Assembly (NCBI GenBank): GCA_944321525.1
Contig: CALULQ010000030.1
Coordinates: 1 to 46,877, forward strand
From: an uncultured Paraprevotella sp.
GTDB taxonomy: Bacteria; Bacteroidota; Bacteroidia; Bacteroidales; Bacteroidaceae
Direction of reading: 5' to 3'
Length of the DNA stretch: 46,877 nt
This document shows, piece by piece, positions 20,068 to 28,770 of the stretch (the first letter of the stretch is position 1; each line of letters starts with the position of its first letter). The notes beneath the pieces are model-generated. The model saw only the letters and a list, made by a program, of their open reading frames with translations, had not been told where the DNA came from and did no database searches. The translations under genes and the position numbers were made by a program.

Positions 20068-20102
20068 CAAATATACTTATATTATTGGGAATAGCATACA
20101 AA
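20068..20102 (-). promoter_or_regulatory. Promoter of clpC
   Basis: On the minus strand TATATTTG (20075-20068) is an exact -7 box, with TTTG (20102-20099) 23 nt upstream, a little wider than usual. Predicted start is about 20061, giving a ~30-nt leader with AGGAGG. Confidence 0.65.
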
Positions 20103-20281
20103 ACTTGTGCCAAAAAAGGTTGTTGCGGTGCAAGTTTAAGAAAAATGTGGCCTTTGCGCCCGTTTTCGGGGCGGTCCGCGTGCCGTGGCAGGCGGGATTT
20201 CTTCGTGGTCCGCCGTCAGGACGGGGGCGAAATTCCGTCCCTGTTTCCGGTGCTTTCTCTCGCGGTAGCCGGACGGTCGCT

Positions 20282-20355
20282 TTGCGGAGTCCGGGATTGT
20301 ACTCTGCGGCAAGTACTCGAGTACTCTCCGCAGAGTACGCTGGCGGACTCCGCAA
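20282..20355 (+). repeat. Dispersed nested palindrome, copy 1 (short-arm type)
   Basis: Three nested symmetries. Outer arms TTGCGGAGTCC (20282-20292) and GGACTCCGCAA (20345-20355); inner arms GTACTCTGCGG (20299-20309) and CCGCAGAGTAC (20328-20338); centre AGTACTCGAGTACT (20312-20325), a perfect palindrome. The 40-bp core 20299-20338 is identical in all four copies in the window. This copy lies between divergent clpC and gyrA and has decayed similarity to the other copies for ~60 nt further right (GGGCAAGTCCGGACGCG). Confidence 0.9.
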
Positions 20356-20513
20356 GGCGCAGCGGAATTTCGGGCAAGTCCGGACGCGCTGCAGCTCTCC
20401 GGCATCCGGCTGCCGGCCGTCCTGCGCCGGTCGTCCTGACAAATTGTCATTCCGTTCCTGCGGCCGATGCCGCCATGGGCGCCGGGCGGCAGGCCGCGGC
20501 GGGCGCGTTTCGG

Positions 20514-20556
20514 CCGGGCGGACCGGGCGGAATGCAGCCGCGCCCGGTCCGCCCGG
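20514..20556. repeat. Very GC-rich 16-bp perfect hairpin upstream of gyrA
   Basis: CCGGGCGGACCGGGCG (20514-20529) and CGCCCGGTCCGCCCGG (20541-20556) are perfect inverted copies with an 11-nt loop. No T-tract follows on either strand, so it is not a standard terminator. It lies about 120 nt before gyrA. The rest of 20041-20677 holds the clpC promoter, repeat copy 1 and the probable gyrA promoter; no gene is supported there. Confidence 0.75.
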
Positions 20557-20620
20557 CGGCGCGTGGCGCCGTAATCCATTAATTTTTGGCCGTTTTCTTT
20601 CGTATTCTCCCAAAAAGTAG

Positions 20621-20628
20621 TAATTTTA
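20621..20628 (+). promoter_or_regulatory. Probable gyrA promoter -7 box (imperfect)
   Basis: TAATTTTA differs from TAnnTTTG at the last base and lies 49 nt before the gyrA ATG. The surrounding switch from GC-rich to AT-rich sequence is typical of promoters here. Confidence 0.4.
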
Positions 20629-20677
20629 CATGCTTTTTGGATAGAGGAGAGATTATATATTGTAACACAAATAAATA

Positions 20678-23236
20678 ATGTTGGATCAAGACAGAATCAT
20701 AAAGGTGAACATTGAGACCGAGATGCGCAAGTCGTATATCGACTACTCAATGTCCGTAATCGTATCCCGCGCCTTGCCCGACGTGCGCGACGGCTTCAAG
20801 CCCGTCCACCGTCGTATATTATATGGTATGCGGGAATTGGGCAACACACACGACAAACCTTATAAGAAATGCGCCCGTATCGTCGGCGAAGTGCTGGGAA
20901 AGTACCATCCGCACGGTGACTCGTCGGTCTACGGCGCATTGGTCCGCATGGCCCAGGAGTGGAGCATGCGCTACACGCTGGTGGACGGACAAGGCAACTT
21001 CGGTTCCGTGGACGGCGACAGCGCGGCGGCCATGCGTTACACCGAAGCCCGCCTGCAACTGATGGGCGAGGCCATGATGGACGACCTGGAGAAAGAAACG
21101 GTGGACATGACGAACAACTTCGACGACACGCTGAAGGAACCGACCGTCATGCCGACGAAAATACCTAATTTGCTGGTCAACGGTGCCAGCGGCATCGCCG
21201 TGGGCATGGCGACCAACATCCCGACGCACAACCTGGGTGAGGTCATCGACGCCTGTGTGGCCTACATCGACAACCCCGACATCGACATCGACGGACTGAT
21301 GGAACACGTCAAGGCGCCCGATTTCCCCACGGGGGGATTCATCTACGGCATGCAGGGCGTGCGCGAGGCCTACGAGACGGGGCGTGGCCGCATCGTCATG
21401 CGGGCACGCGCCGAAATCGAGCCGGGAGAGAGCCACGACAAAATCGTGGTCACGGAGATTCCCTACGGCGTGAACAAGGCCGAGCTCATCAAGCAGATTG
21501 CCGACCTGGTGAACGACAAGAAGATTGACGGCATCAGCAATGTCAACGACGAGTCCGACCGCGAAGGCATGCGCATCGTGGTGGACGTGAAGCGCGACGC
21601 CAACGCCAACGTGGTGCTGAACAAACTGTTCAAGATGACGCCCTTGCAGACCAGCTTCAGCGTGAACTGCATCGCGCTCGTCAAGGGGCGCCCGCGCCTG
21701 CTTTCGCTGAAGGACTGCATCTCCAACTTCGTGGAGCACCGCCACGACGTGGTCATCCGCCGCACAAGGTACGATTTGCGGAAGGCCGAGGAGCGGGCAC
21801 ACATCCTGGAAGGGCTGATCATCGCCAGCGACAACATCGACGAGGTGGTCCACATCATACGTGCCGCCCAGAACCCGCAGGCCGCCATCGAAGGCTTGAT
21901 GGCGCGCTTCGAACTGGACGAGGTGCAGGCCAAGGCCATCGTGGAAATGCGCCTTCGCCAGCTGACCAACCTGATGCAGGAGCAACTCCGGGGCGAATAC
22001 GACGAGCTGTTGAAGCAAATAGAATATTTCAAGCAGATTCTGAGCGACGACAACCTTTGCATGAAGGTCATCAAGGACGAACTGGTGGAAGTGAAGGAGC
22101 AGTTCGGCGACGAGCGGCGCTCCGAAATCGTCTACTCCAGCGAGGAGTTCAATCCCGAAGACTTCTATGCCGACGACGAGATGGTCATCACCATCAGCCA
22201 CATGGGCTACATCAAGCGTACCCCGCTGGCCGACTTCCACGCCCAAGGGCGCGGCGGAGTGGGCAGCAAGGGCACCAGCACGAGGGACACGGACTTCGTG
22301 GAATACATTTATCCGGCCACGATGCACAACACCATGCTCTTCTTCACGCAGAAGGGACGCTGCTTCTGGATGAAGGTCTACGAAATCCCCGAGGGCGCCA
22401 AGAACTCCAAGGGACGGGCCATACAGAACATGCTCAACATCGACGCGGACGACGCCATCAACCTGTGCTTGAGAATCAAGAACCTGAACGACGCCGAGTT
22501 CTGCAAGTCGCACTATGTGGTGTTCTGCACGAAGAACGGCATCATCAAGAAAACCTGCCTGCAGGAATATTCGCGTCCACGCGCCAACGGCGTGAACGCC
22601 ATCACCATCCGTGAGGACGACCGCGTCATCGGCGTGCGCCTGACCAACGGGGAGAACGAGATTATCCTGGCCAACCGCAACGGACGCGCCATCCGCTTCC
22701 ACGAAAGCAAGGTGCGCGCCATGGGCCGCATCGCCACCGGAGTGAGGGGCATGACGATAGACGAAGACGGACAGGACGAGGTGATCGGCATGGTGTGCGT
22801 GAACGACCCGCAGAAGGAAACCATCATGGTGGTCAGCGAGCAGGGCTACGGCAAGCGCTCCGACATCGAGGACTATCGGGTGACCAACCGTGGGGCGAAA
22901 GGCGTGAAGACCCTGAACATCACGGAAAAAACGGGCAAGCTGGTGGCCATCAAGGTGGTGACGGACGAGAACGACCTGATGATCATCAACAAGAGCGGCA
23001 TCACCATCCGCTTGAAGGTGGCGGACGTACGGGTGATGGGGCGCGCCACGCAAGGCGTGCGCCTGATCAACCTCGAGAAGCGCAACGACCAAATCAGTAG
23101 CGTTTGCAAGGTGCAGACGGAAGAAGAGGAAGAGGTCGACGTAGAGGAGTTGGCTGATGAAATGACTACGGAAAGTGAGAATGCAGACCAGTCTGCAGAA
23201 CAGAGTGCGGATGAAAATACGGAAAACAACGATTGA
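20678..23236 (+). CDS. gyrA: DNA gyrase subunit A
   Basis: An 852-aa type IIA topoisomerase subunit that cleaves and rejoins DNA with GyrB to introduce negative supercoils. Catalytic tyrosine Y121 lies in [11 protein letters not shown]. The quinolone-binding region reads [17 protein letters not shown]: Ser at the E. coli S83 position (S82) and Gly at the D87 position (G86). The C-terminal DNA-wrapping domain includes a GyrA-box (QGRGGVG), supporting gyrase rather than ParC. A ~40-residue acidic tail ([14 protein letters not shown] and onward) ends the protein. It is followed after 22 nt by a TPR gene, likely an operon. Confidence 0.96.
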   Translation: MLDQDRIIKVNIETEMRKSYIDYSMSVIVSRALPDVRDGFKPVHRRILYGMRELGNTHDKPYKKCARIVGEVLGKYHPHGDSSVYGALVRMAQEWSMRYTLVDGQGNFGSVDGDSAAAMRYTEARLQLMGEAMMDDLEKETVDMTNNFDDTLKEPTVMPTKIPNLLVNGASGIAVGMATNIPTHNLGEVIDACVAYIDNPDIDIDGLMEHVKAPDFPTGGFIYGMQGVREAYETGRGRIVMRARAEIEPGESHDKIVVTEIPYGVNKAELIKQIADLVNDKKIDGISNVNDESDREGMRIVVDVKRDANANVVLNKLFKMTPLQTSFSVNCIALVKGRPRLLSLKDCISNFVEHRHDVVIRRTRYDLRKAEERAHILEGLIIASDNIDEVVHIIRAAQNPQAAIEGLMARFELDEVQAKAIVEMRLRQLTNLMQEQLRGEYDELLKQIEYFKQILSDDNLCMKVIKDELVEVKEQFGDERRSEIVYSSEEFNPEDFYADDEMVITISHMGYIKRTPLADFHAQGRGGVGSKGTSTRDTDFVEYIYPATMHNTMLFFTQKGRCFWMKVYEIPEGAKNSKGRAIQNMLNIDADDAINLCLRIKNLNDAEFCKSHYVVFCTKNGIIKKTCLQEYSRPRANGVNAITIREDDRVIGVRLTNGENEIILANRNGRAIRFHESKVRAMGRIATGVRGMTIDEDGQDEVIGMVCVNDPQKETIMVVSEQGYGKRSDIEDYRVTNRGAKGVKTLNITEKTGKLVAIKVVTDENDLMIINKSGITIRLKVADVRVMGRATQGVRLINLEKRNDQISSVCKVQTEEEEEVDVEELADEMTTESENADQSAEQSADENTENND

Positions 23237-23258
23237 GAACTTTTAAAAGGATAAAGTT

Positions 23259-24485
23259 ATGAAAAAGTATGTATTGTTTATTGCGCTGCTGGTTGCATCG
23301 ACTGGTACTTTTGCGCAGAACCGCGTGGTGAAAAAAGCACAAGGTTTGATTAATCTGGCCAAGGGCGAAAAGCAGAAAGGGCAGCCGCTCGACATGACCA
23401 AGATGTCGCAGGCAAAGGCTTTCATGGACGAAGCCATGAGCAGTGGCGAAACGAAGGACATGGCGTTGGCTTGGAACGTGCAGGCCGAGATGAACCAGCT
23501 CATCTTCATGGAGGAGCTGAACAAGGCTGCCGCAAAGCAACCCTTCGACACGGTGAGCTACATGAACAGCCTGCTGGGCTGCCTCAATGCCTACGAAGAG
23601 TGCCACAAGGTGGACGAGAAGCAGGAGTATGAGGCCGCGAACAAGGAAAACATGATTAAGTATCGCATGTACCTGATGTACGGCGGACAGTTCTGGTCGG
23701 AAAGCAAGAACTACGAGAAGGCATACGAGGCCTACGATGCGTGGCTGAAGTATCCGCAGACCTATACCATGGTGGCCAACGAGCCCAAGGTGCTGAACGA
23801 CTCAGTGTTCGACAAAGACCAGGTGGCCTATTACGCTTGCCTCACCGCCTATCAGGGCAAACTCTTCGACAAGGTGTCCGAGCATCTGGAAGAGGCTTTG
23901 AAATACACGGCCGAAGCCAAGACCGTAAGGCAGTTGCACCTGGCGACCTTGCAGGAACAAGGAGACACGGCACAGTGGGTAGAGTATTCCAAGAAGTATG
24001 CGCCGGAGGACGAGGTCATCGCCCAGAACTTGCTGGCCTACTACACCGAGAAGAAGGACAACGCGGCATCGCTGGCCTTTGCCGACGAATTGCTGGCCAA
24101 AGACCCGAACAACAAGATTGCCAACTACTCGAAGGGTGTGGTCTTGTTCGGCGAAGAGAAGTTCGAGGAGGCTCTGCCTTTCTTCGAAAAGAGCGGCGAA
24201 ATCGACCCGACCTTCACCGACGCTTTCTACAATGCCGGAGTTTGCTGCTGTAACGCAGGCTACAACATCAACGAGCAGATTGGAAAGAAGAAGCTGACCC
24301 AAGCGGCTTATAACAAGGAAATCGAGACAGTGAAGGATTGGTACAAGAGGGCAGAACCCTTCTTCATCAAGGTGCGCGAGCTCGAACCGGAGAATCCGCA
24401 GAGATGGGCTTCCCGCCTGAAGACGGTGTATTACATCACCGGCGAAAAGGCGAAAGAGGCTGAGATGGATACTTACCTCAAGTAA
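23259..24485 (+). CDS. Secreted tetratricopeptide-repeat protein
   Basis: A 408-aa protein with signal peptide (MKKYVLFIALLVASTGTFAQ), expected in the periplasm. The mature part is helical, with TPR-like pairs. The clearest are near residues 275-345 (ASLAFADELLAKDPNNKIANYSKGVVLFGEEKFEEALPFFEKSGEIDP), with weaker ones earlier (YEKAYEAYDAWLKYP). Such proteins usually scaffold partner proteins; no partner is evident. It is cotranscribed with gyrA (22-nt gap), an arrangement I believe occurs in other Bacteroidetes, and is followed by a terminator-like hairpin. Confidence 0.85.
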   Translation: MKKYVLFIALLVASTGTFAQNRVVKKAQGLINLAKGEKQKGQPLDMTKMSQAKAFMDEAMSSGETKDMALAWNVQAEMNQLIFMEELNKAAAKQPFDTVSYMNSLLGCLNAYEECHKVDEKQEYEAANKENMIKYRMYLMYGGQFWSESKNYEKAYEAYDAWLKYPQTYTMVANEPKVLNDSVFDKDQVAYYACLTAYQGKLFDKVSEHLEEALKYTAEAKTVRQLHLATLQEQGDTAQWVEYSKKYAPEDEVIAQNLLAYYTEKKDNAASLAFADELLAKDPNNKIANYSKGVVLFGEEKFEEALPFFEKSGEIDPTFTDAFYNAGVCCCNAGYNINEQIGKKKLTQAAYNKEIETVKDWYKRAEPFFIKVRELEPENPQRWASRLKTVYYITGEKAKEAEMDTYLK

Positions 24486-24516
24486 GCGGGTAGGATTTGA
24501 TATTTAAAAAGGAGAA

Positions 24517-24564
24517 GGGGTGGTGTTCAAGGAAACGAGGGACGCCACCCCTCATGTTTTTTTC
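24517..24564 (+). terminator. Terminator after the gyrA-TPR operon
   Basis: GGGGTGGTG (24517-24525) pairs with CGCCACCCC (24543-24551; one G-U), loop 17 nt, and seven Ts follow (24557-24563). It ends 7 nt before the next ATG and covers the GTG codons that would open the next frame, which argues for the later ATG start. It could also act as an attenuator. Confidence 0.75.
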
Positions 24565-24570
24565 TTGCTG

Positions 24571-25851
24571 ATGAACAGATGGAGTTTTTTGAGCGTGCTT
24601 TGCCTGGCCTGCGCCGTTTCCGGACCGCTGCAGGGGGCCAATGTGGTGCGTGAGGTGAAGAAGACCATAAAGGGGGCCAGATATGAGGAAAACGGCGACG
24701 AGGCCAGGAAGGTGACCGAGCGGCTGAACGGGGCGGAGAAAAGCCTGATGGACGCCCTGCCCGAAGAGGAGAAGCCGGGGCGACGGGCTGAACTGTTTTA
24801 TATGGCGGCCATGGTGCAGTGCAGGTTCAACGACATAGAGAACGAGAAAATCTATTTGCGACGAGCCTACGACACCACGTTGTATTACAATAGCATATAC
24901 AAGACATACAAGTATCTGGCGCAGTGCGATTCCGTGGAGTCGGCCGAAGACTACGGCGGGAAATTCAAGTTCCGCCCCGCCGCCCGCAAAAGGTTGCTGG
25001 ACTATCGTGTTAACCTGTTGAACGCCGGCCGTTTCTATTTGCGGAAGAAGAACTATGCCGAAGCTTTCCGTTTCCTCGATTTGTATTTGTCGTCCGCACG
25101 CTATCCCATGCTGAAGGGCGACTTCTTGGGGCAGGTGGACACGATGTACACCCGCGTAGCCTATTGGGTGGTGGCCGCGGGCTACCATATCGGGGCCTAC
25201 GAAGGGGTGGTCCGTTATGTGCCGGACGCCATGCGCTACGGGGAGAACAAAGAATACGTCCAGGAATACCTCTGCCGCTCGTTGCTGGCCCTGAACGACA
25301 CGGCGGCATGGGAGGCCGGGCTGAAAAGGGGAGTGATGAACTTTCCCGGGCACACTTACTTCTTCACCAGTTTGCAGGACTACTTGCGGAAGAGCGGGAT
25401 GTACGACGAGGCGCTGTCTTTTGCCGACCGCATGATAAAGTATGACCCAAAGAACCTGTTGTATTGGTACACGAAAGCCCTGGTCTATATGCGGAAGCGC
25501 GATGCGAAAAACTGCATCGCGAACTGCGACGTGGTGCTGATGCTGGACAGCATGCACGTCGGGGCGAACTATTTCAAGGGCTTGGCCTATTGCAACATGG
25601 CCAAGGAGGCTTCCGAGGCGATGAAGAAGGTGGACCTGAGGAGTGCGGACTACCAACGCTACAAAACCGACATGCTGATATGTTACGCCCATGCCGAGCA
25701 ACCGCTGGAGCGGATGCGGAAACTGGCCCCGGACAAAGCCTCGAGATGGGCGCCGTTGCTTTATCAGGTGTATTTGGCGCAGAACAAAGGCACGGAATTT
25801 GCCGAGATGGAGCGCGTCATGGAGAAGGTGGAAGCGGAAAAGGAGGAGTGA
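24571..25851 (+). CDS. Secreted helical-repeat (TPR-like) protein
   Basis: A 426-aa protein with signal peptide (MNRWSFLSVLCLACAVSGPLQG). The mature part is all-helical with TPR-like pairs, for example YAEAFRFLDLYLSSARYP near 155-175 and a well-formed unit near 270-300 (YDEALSFADRMIKYDPKNLLYWYTKALVYMRKRDAKNC). It is similar in style to the protein encoded at 23259 and perhaps an old duplicate, though similarity is low. The frame opens at GTG 24520, but those codons lie in a terminator hairpin and would precede the signal peptide, so ATG 24571 is chosen. The next gene starts 1 nt after its stop. Function unknown. Confidence 0.75.
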   Translation: MNRWSFLSVLCLACAVSGPLQGANVVREVKKTIKGARYEENGDEARKVTERLNGAEKSLMDALPEEEKPGRRAELFYMAAMVQCRFNDIENEKIYLRRAYDTTLYYNSIYKTYKYLAQCDSVESAEDYGGKFKFRPAARKRLLDYRVNLLNAGRFYLRKKNYAEAFRFLDLYLSSARYPMLKGDFLGQVDTMYTRVAYWVVAAGYHIGAYEGVVRYVPDAMRYGENKEYVQEYLCRSLLALNDTAAWEAGLKRGVMNFPGHTYFFTSLQDYLRKSGMYDEALSFADRMIKYDPKNLLYWYTKALVYMRKRDAKNCIANCDVVLMLDSMHVGANYFKGLAYCNMAKEASEAMKKVDLRSADYQRYKTDMLICYAHAEQPLERMRKLAPDKASRWAPLLYQVYLAQNKGTEFAEMERVMEKVEAEKEE

Positions 25852-25852
25852 C

Positions 25853-26791
25853 ATGGGACTTTTGGCTTTGTACATGGCGCCCCTCCAGGGACTTACGGAG
25901 GCGCCTTTCAGAAACAGTTTTGAAAGGAACTTCGGGGGAGTCGACGCTTACTTCACGCCTTTCGTGCGCCAAGAGCATGGCGGACCGAGGCGAAAGGACT
26001 TGCGCGGACTGGAACCGGACGCCAACGCGGTGCCCCGGCTGGTCCCGCAACTCATGGCAGCCTCGGCCGACGAGGCGGATTTGCTCTTGCGCCCCATTGC
26101 CGCCTTGGGATACCGCGAGTTCGACTTGAATTTGGGGTGCGCCTTTCCCGCAATGGCCAAGAAGGGGAAGGGGTGCGGCATCTTGCCCTATCCGGAACGC
26201 GTAGCGGATTTGTTGGGCATCGCCGGGCGTCATCCCGAATATGCCTTCTCGGTGAAGATGCGCCTGGGATACGAGGATGCGGAGGAGTGCATGCGTTTGT
26301 TGCCGGTGTTGAATGCCGCACGCCTGTCCAGGGTGACAGTGCATGCCCGCACCGGGAAACAGCAATACAAGGGCGAATGCGACCTTGCCGCCTTCGCCCG
26401 TTTTGCCGCGGAGTGCCGCCATCCGGTGGTCTACAATGGAGATGTCCGCACGCTGGAGGGCATCGGGGCCATGCAGCGCGACTTTCCTTTCCTGCAGGGC
26501 GTCATGCTGGGCCGCGGGTTGCTGGCCGCCCCTTGGCTGGCCGCGGAATACCGGCAGGGCGAGGAGTGGACAACCGAAGCGCGCCTTGCTGCGCTCCGGT
26601 CGTTGCATCGGGATGTGCTCGAAGCCTATTCCCAAAGGCTCGAAGGGGGAGAAGGACAGTTGCTGACGACGATGAAGGGATTCTGGGACTATTGGTATCC
26701 GGAAGGTGACCGTAAGTGGCATAAGAAAATCAGCAAGTCCACCAAACTGGTCGATTACCTGCAGGCCGTGTCCTGCTTGTTGGAGGCCTGA
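25853..26791 (+). CDS. tRNA-dihydrouridine synthase family protein
   Basis: A 312-aa FMN enzyme of the Dus family, which reduces uridines in the tRNA D-loop using NADPH. Signs: N-terminal MAPLQGLTEAPFRN (MAPM.G.T...FR motif), VPQLMAASAD, DLNLGC with the catalytic-position cysteine C95, SVKMRLGYED, the HART segment (VTVHARTGKQQYKG), VVYNGDVRT and MLGRGLLAAPWL. The usual Cys-Pro after LNLG is Cys-Ala here (LNLGCAFP). Length matches the family. The frame extends upstream to 25691 but overlaps the previous gene; ATG 25853 directly follows that stop. Confidence 0.88.
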   Translation: MGLLALYMAPLQGLTEAPFRNSFERNFGGVDAYFTPFVRQEHGGPRRKDLRGLEPDANAVPRLVPQLMAASADEADLLLRPIAALGYREFDLNLGCAFPAMAKKGKGCGILPYPERVADLLGIAGRHPEYAFSVKMRLGYEDAEECMRLLPVLNAARLSRVTVHARTGKQQYKGECDLAAFARFAAECRHPVVYNGDVRTLEGIGAMQRDFPFLQGVMLGRGLLAAPWLAAEYRQGEEWTTEARLAALRSLHRDVLEAYSQRLEGGEGQLLTTMKGFWDYWYPEGDRKWHKKISKSTKLVDYLQAVSCLLEA

Positions 26792-26832
26792 CATGAAGCA
26801 ATGTATGTATGAGTAAACTTAAAAGTTGAGAT

Positions 26833-27834
26833 ATGAAGAAGTTTTTGTTTTTATGTGCGATGGGGGCTTCCGCTCTGGGAGCCTTGGCCCAGCAGGATGC
26901 GGGGCTGGACAGGGGGCGCGTGGTGAGCGAACCTTGGGTGCACGACCCGGTGATGGCCAAAGAAGGCGACACGTATCATCTCTATTTTACGGGGCGGAAC
27001 ATTTCGTCCATGTCCTCGAAGGACCTGGCATCGTGGCGCTTTGAACGGAGCGTATTTTCCCGACCTCCCCAGTGGGCGATGGACAGTGTGCGCGGATACA
27101 AGGGGCACACGTGGGCGCCCGACATCATTTATCACAAAGGGTATTATCACATTTTCTATTCTTGTTCCACCTTTGGGAAGAACACGTCTGCCATCGGGCA
27201 TGCTTACCGCAAGACGTTGTCGCCCGAAGTCCAAGAACCTTGGACCGACACTGGGGCCGTCATCGTTTCGCACCCCGGTGACAACTACAATGCCATAGAC
27301 CCCAACGTGGTCATCGACGACGACGGGCATCCCTGGATGGCATTCGGCTCGTTCTGGGGCGGCATCCAGCTGGTCCGGCTGACGGATGACATGTCGGCAA
27401 CCCTGAAGCCGGAGAAGCTGTACACCATCTGTACGCGCCGTTTCGACGGTCAGGCCGATGTGCCCTCCATGCCGGAAAATGCGGTGGAAGCGCCGTTCAT
27501 CTTCAAGCATGGCGGCTATTATTATTTGTTCGTGTCCTACGACTTCTGTTGCCGCGGACTGAAGAGCAATTACAAGGTGGTGGTCGGACGATCGAAGGAC
27601 GTGACGGGCCCATACATCGACAAGGAAGGGCGGAAGCTCACTCAAGGTGGCGGCAGCCTGGTCATCGGGCAGAACGACGACTTCGTAGCTATCGGGCATA
27701 GTGCGGCATACCATTTCGACGGGAAGGATTACTTCATGGCGCATGGCTACAGCCGGACGGAAGACGGTGCGAGCAAGCTTTTTCTCCGCGAGATGACGTG
27801 GGACGAAGCGGGCTGGCCCGTGGTCGAGCCGTGA
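26833..27834 (+). CDS. Secreted GH43 glycoside hydrolase (arabinanase-like)
   Basis: A 333-aa protein with signal peptide (MKKFLFLCAMGASALGALAQ). It shows the five-bladed propeller pattern of family 43: catalytic base D38 in HDPVM, pKa-modulating D156 in IDPNVV, and general acid E219 in VEAPFIF, plus HTWAPDI (92-98) and SFWGGIQL, which are characteristic of endo-1,5-alpha-L-arabinanases. It would cut arabinan side chains of pectin in the periplasm or at the surface. No SusC/SusD genes flank it, so it is outside a classical polysaccharide utilisation locus. It begins 41 nt after the Dus gene. Substrate is inferred from motifs only. Confidence 0.87.
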   Translation: MKKFLFLCAMGASALGALAQQDAGLDRGRVVSEPWVHDPVMAKEGDTYHLYFTGRNISSMSSKDLASWRFERSVFSRPPQWAMDSVRGYKGHTWAPDIIYHKGYYHIFYSCSTFGKNTSAIGHAYRKTLSPEVQEPWTDTGAVIVSHPGDNYNAIDPNVVIDDDGHPWMAFGSFWGGIQLVRLTDDMSATLKPEKLYTICTRRFDGQADVPSMPENAVEAPFIFKHGGYYYLFVSYDFCCRGLKSNYKVVVGRSKDVTGPYIDKEGRKLTQGGGSLVIGQNDDFVAIGHSAAYHFDGKDYFMAHGYSRTEDGASKLFLREMTWDEAGWPVVEP

Positions 27835-27839
27835 GCGCC

Positions 27840-27913
27840 TTGCGGAGTCCGTAGTTGTACTCTGCGGCAAGTACTCGAGTACTCTCCGCAGAGTACGCTG
27901 ACAAACTCCGCAC
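27840..27913 (+). repeat. Dispersed nested palindrome, copy 2 (short-arm type)
   Basis: Starts 6 nt after the GH43 stop. Outer arms TTGCGGAGTCC (27840-27850) and ACTCCGCA (27905-27912); identical 40-bp core at 27857-27896 with inner arms GTACTCTGCGG / CCGCAGAGTAC and centre AGTACTCGAGTACT (27870-27883). Decayed similarity to copy 1 continues to the right (CCGGCAAG, GGACCGCG, TGTCATTC), to about 27970. Lies between convergent genes. Confidence 0.9.
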
Positions 27914-28030
27914 GCCGTGACGAGGGTTCCGGCAAGACGGACCGCGTTTCCCAGGCTGTCATTCGTGCAGGATGCGCATGCCGGCGAAAGCCGTGGCGGT
28001 GGGGAATAAGGTCGGGACTGGATGGAAAAA

Positions 28031-28062
28031 GAAAAACGGCCGCCAGATGGCGAGCCGTTTTC
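28031..28062 (-). terminator. Terminator of rpsP (bidirectional in form)
   Basis: aaaacggc (28033-28040) pairs with gccgtttt (28054-28061), with an inner cgcca/tggcg extension. On the minus strand it is followed by tttctttttcc, fitting rpsP, which ends at 28096. Its symmetry could also stop transcription from the GH43 operon. Confidence 0.8.
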
Positions 28063-28095
28063 TGTTTGTTTGAAAGAAGTATAAATAGAAGTTGT

Positions 28096-28641
28096 TTATG
28101 CCTCAGCAGGAGTTTCGGTTCCTTCTGCGGGAGCATCAGCAGTAGCTTCGGCAGCTTCGGCTTCAGCCTTTGCGGCAGCCTCTGCAGCTTTCTTCTCTGC
28201 AACTTTCTTAGCGATCTCTTCGTTTGTTTTCTTTTCGGCAGCCAGGCGCGCTTCTGCGGCAGCTTTCTTGTCGGCGGCTTCTTTAGCTTTCAGGGCGTCC
28301 AAGCCTTTCTGCTTGTCGGCCTTCCAAGCTTCGAACTTGGCTTGTGCGGCAGCTTCGTCGAAAGCTCCCTTCTTCACGCCTCCGCGAAGGTGCTTCATCA
28401 TGTAGACTCCTTCTTTGGACAGGATGTTGCGTACCGTATCCGTAGGCTGCGCACCTACTTCTACCCAATAAAGAGCGCGGTCGAATTTCAAATCTACAGT
28501 GGCAGGAGTGGTGTTCGGGTTGTACGTACCAATCTTTTCTGTAAACTTACCATCACGTGGTGCTCTTACGTCTGCAATGACGATGCTGTAAAAGGCGTAG
28601 CCCTTACGGCCGTGACGTTGCAATCTGATTTTTGTTGCCAT
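28096..28641 (-). CDS. rpsP: 30S ribosomal protein S16 with long C-terminal extension
   Basis: A 181-aa protein. Residues 1-~85 are the conserved S16 core ([57 protein letters not shown]). The remaining ~95 residues are an Ala/Lys/Glu-rich coiled or disordered tail (for example [21 protein letters not shown]), absent from E. coli S16 (82 aa) but usual in Bacteroidetes. It is part of the small-subunit body. Monocistronic here, with its own promoter and terminator; the common partners rimM and trmD are not adjacent. Confidence 0.97.
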   Translation of the reverse strand: MATKIRLQRHGRKGYAFYSIVIADVRAPRDGKFTEKIGTYNPNTTPATVDLKFDRALYWVEVGAQPTDTVRNILSKEGVYMMKHLRGGVKKGAFDEAAAQAKFEAWKADKQKGLDALKAKEAADKKAAAEARLAAEKKTNEEIAKKVAEKKAAEAAAKAEAEAAEATADAPAEGTETPAEA

Positions 28642-28699
28642 AATTAATTTTTTATGTATTTATAGGTTTGAAATATGCCGTCAACTCGTAACGGCGGCG

Positions 28700-28729
28700 C
28701 AAAGTTACGCTTTTTTCTCCTACCTCCCA
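28700..28729 (-). promoter_or_regulatory. Promoter of rpsP
   Basis: On the minus strand TAACTTTG (28707-28700) matches the -7 box, with TTGG (28729-28726) 18 nt upstream. Start would be about 28693, leaving a ~50-nt AT-rich leader before the ATG at 28641. Confidence 0.7.
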
Positions 28730-28770
28730 AGGTTTGCCGGTTGTTTTTTTATTCCTTTTCTTTCCGCTTT

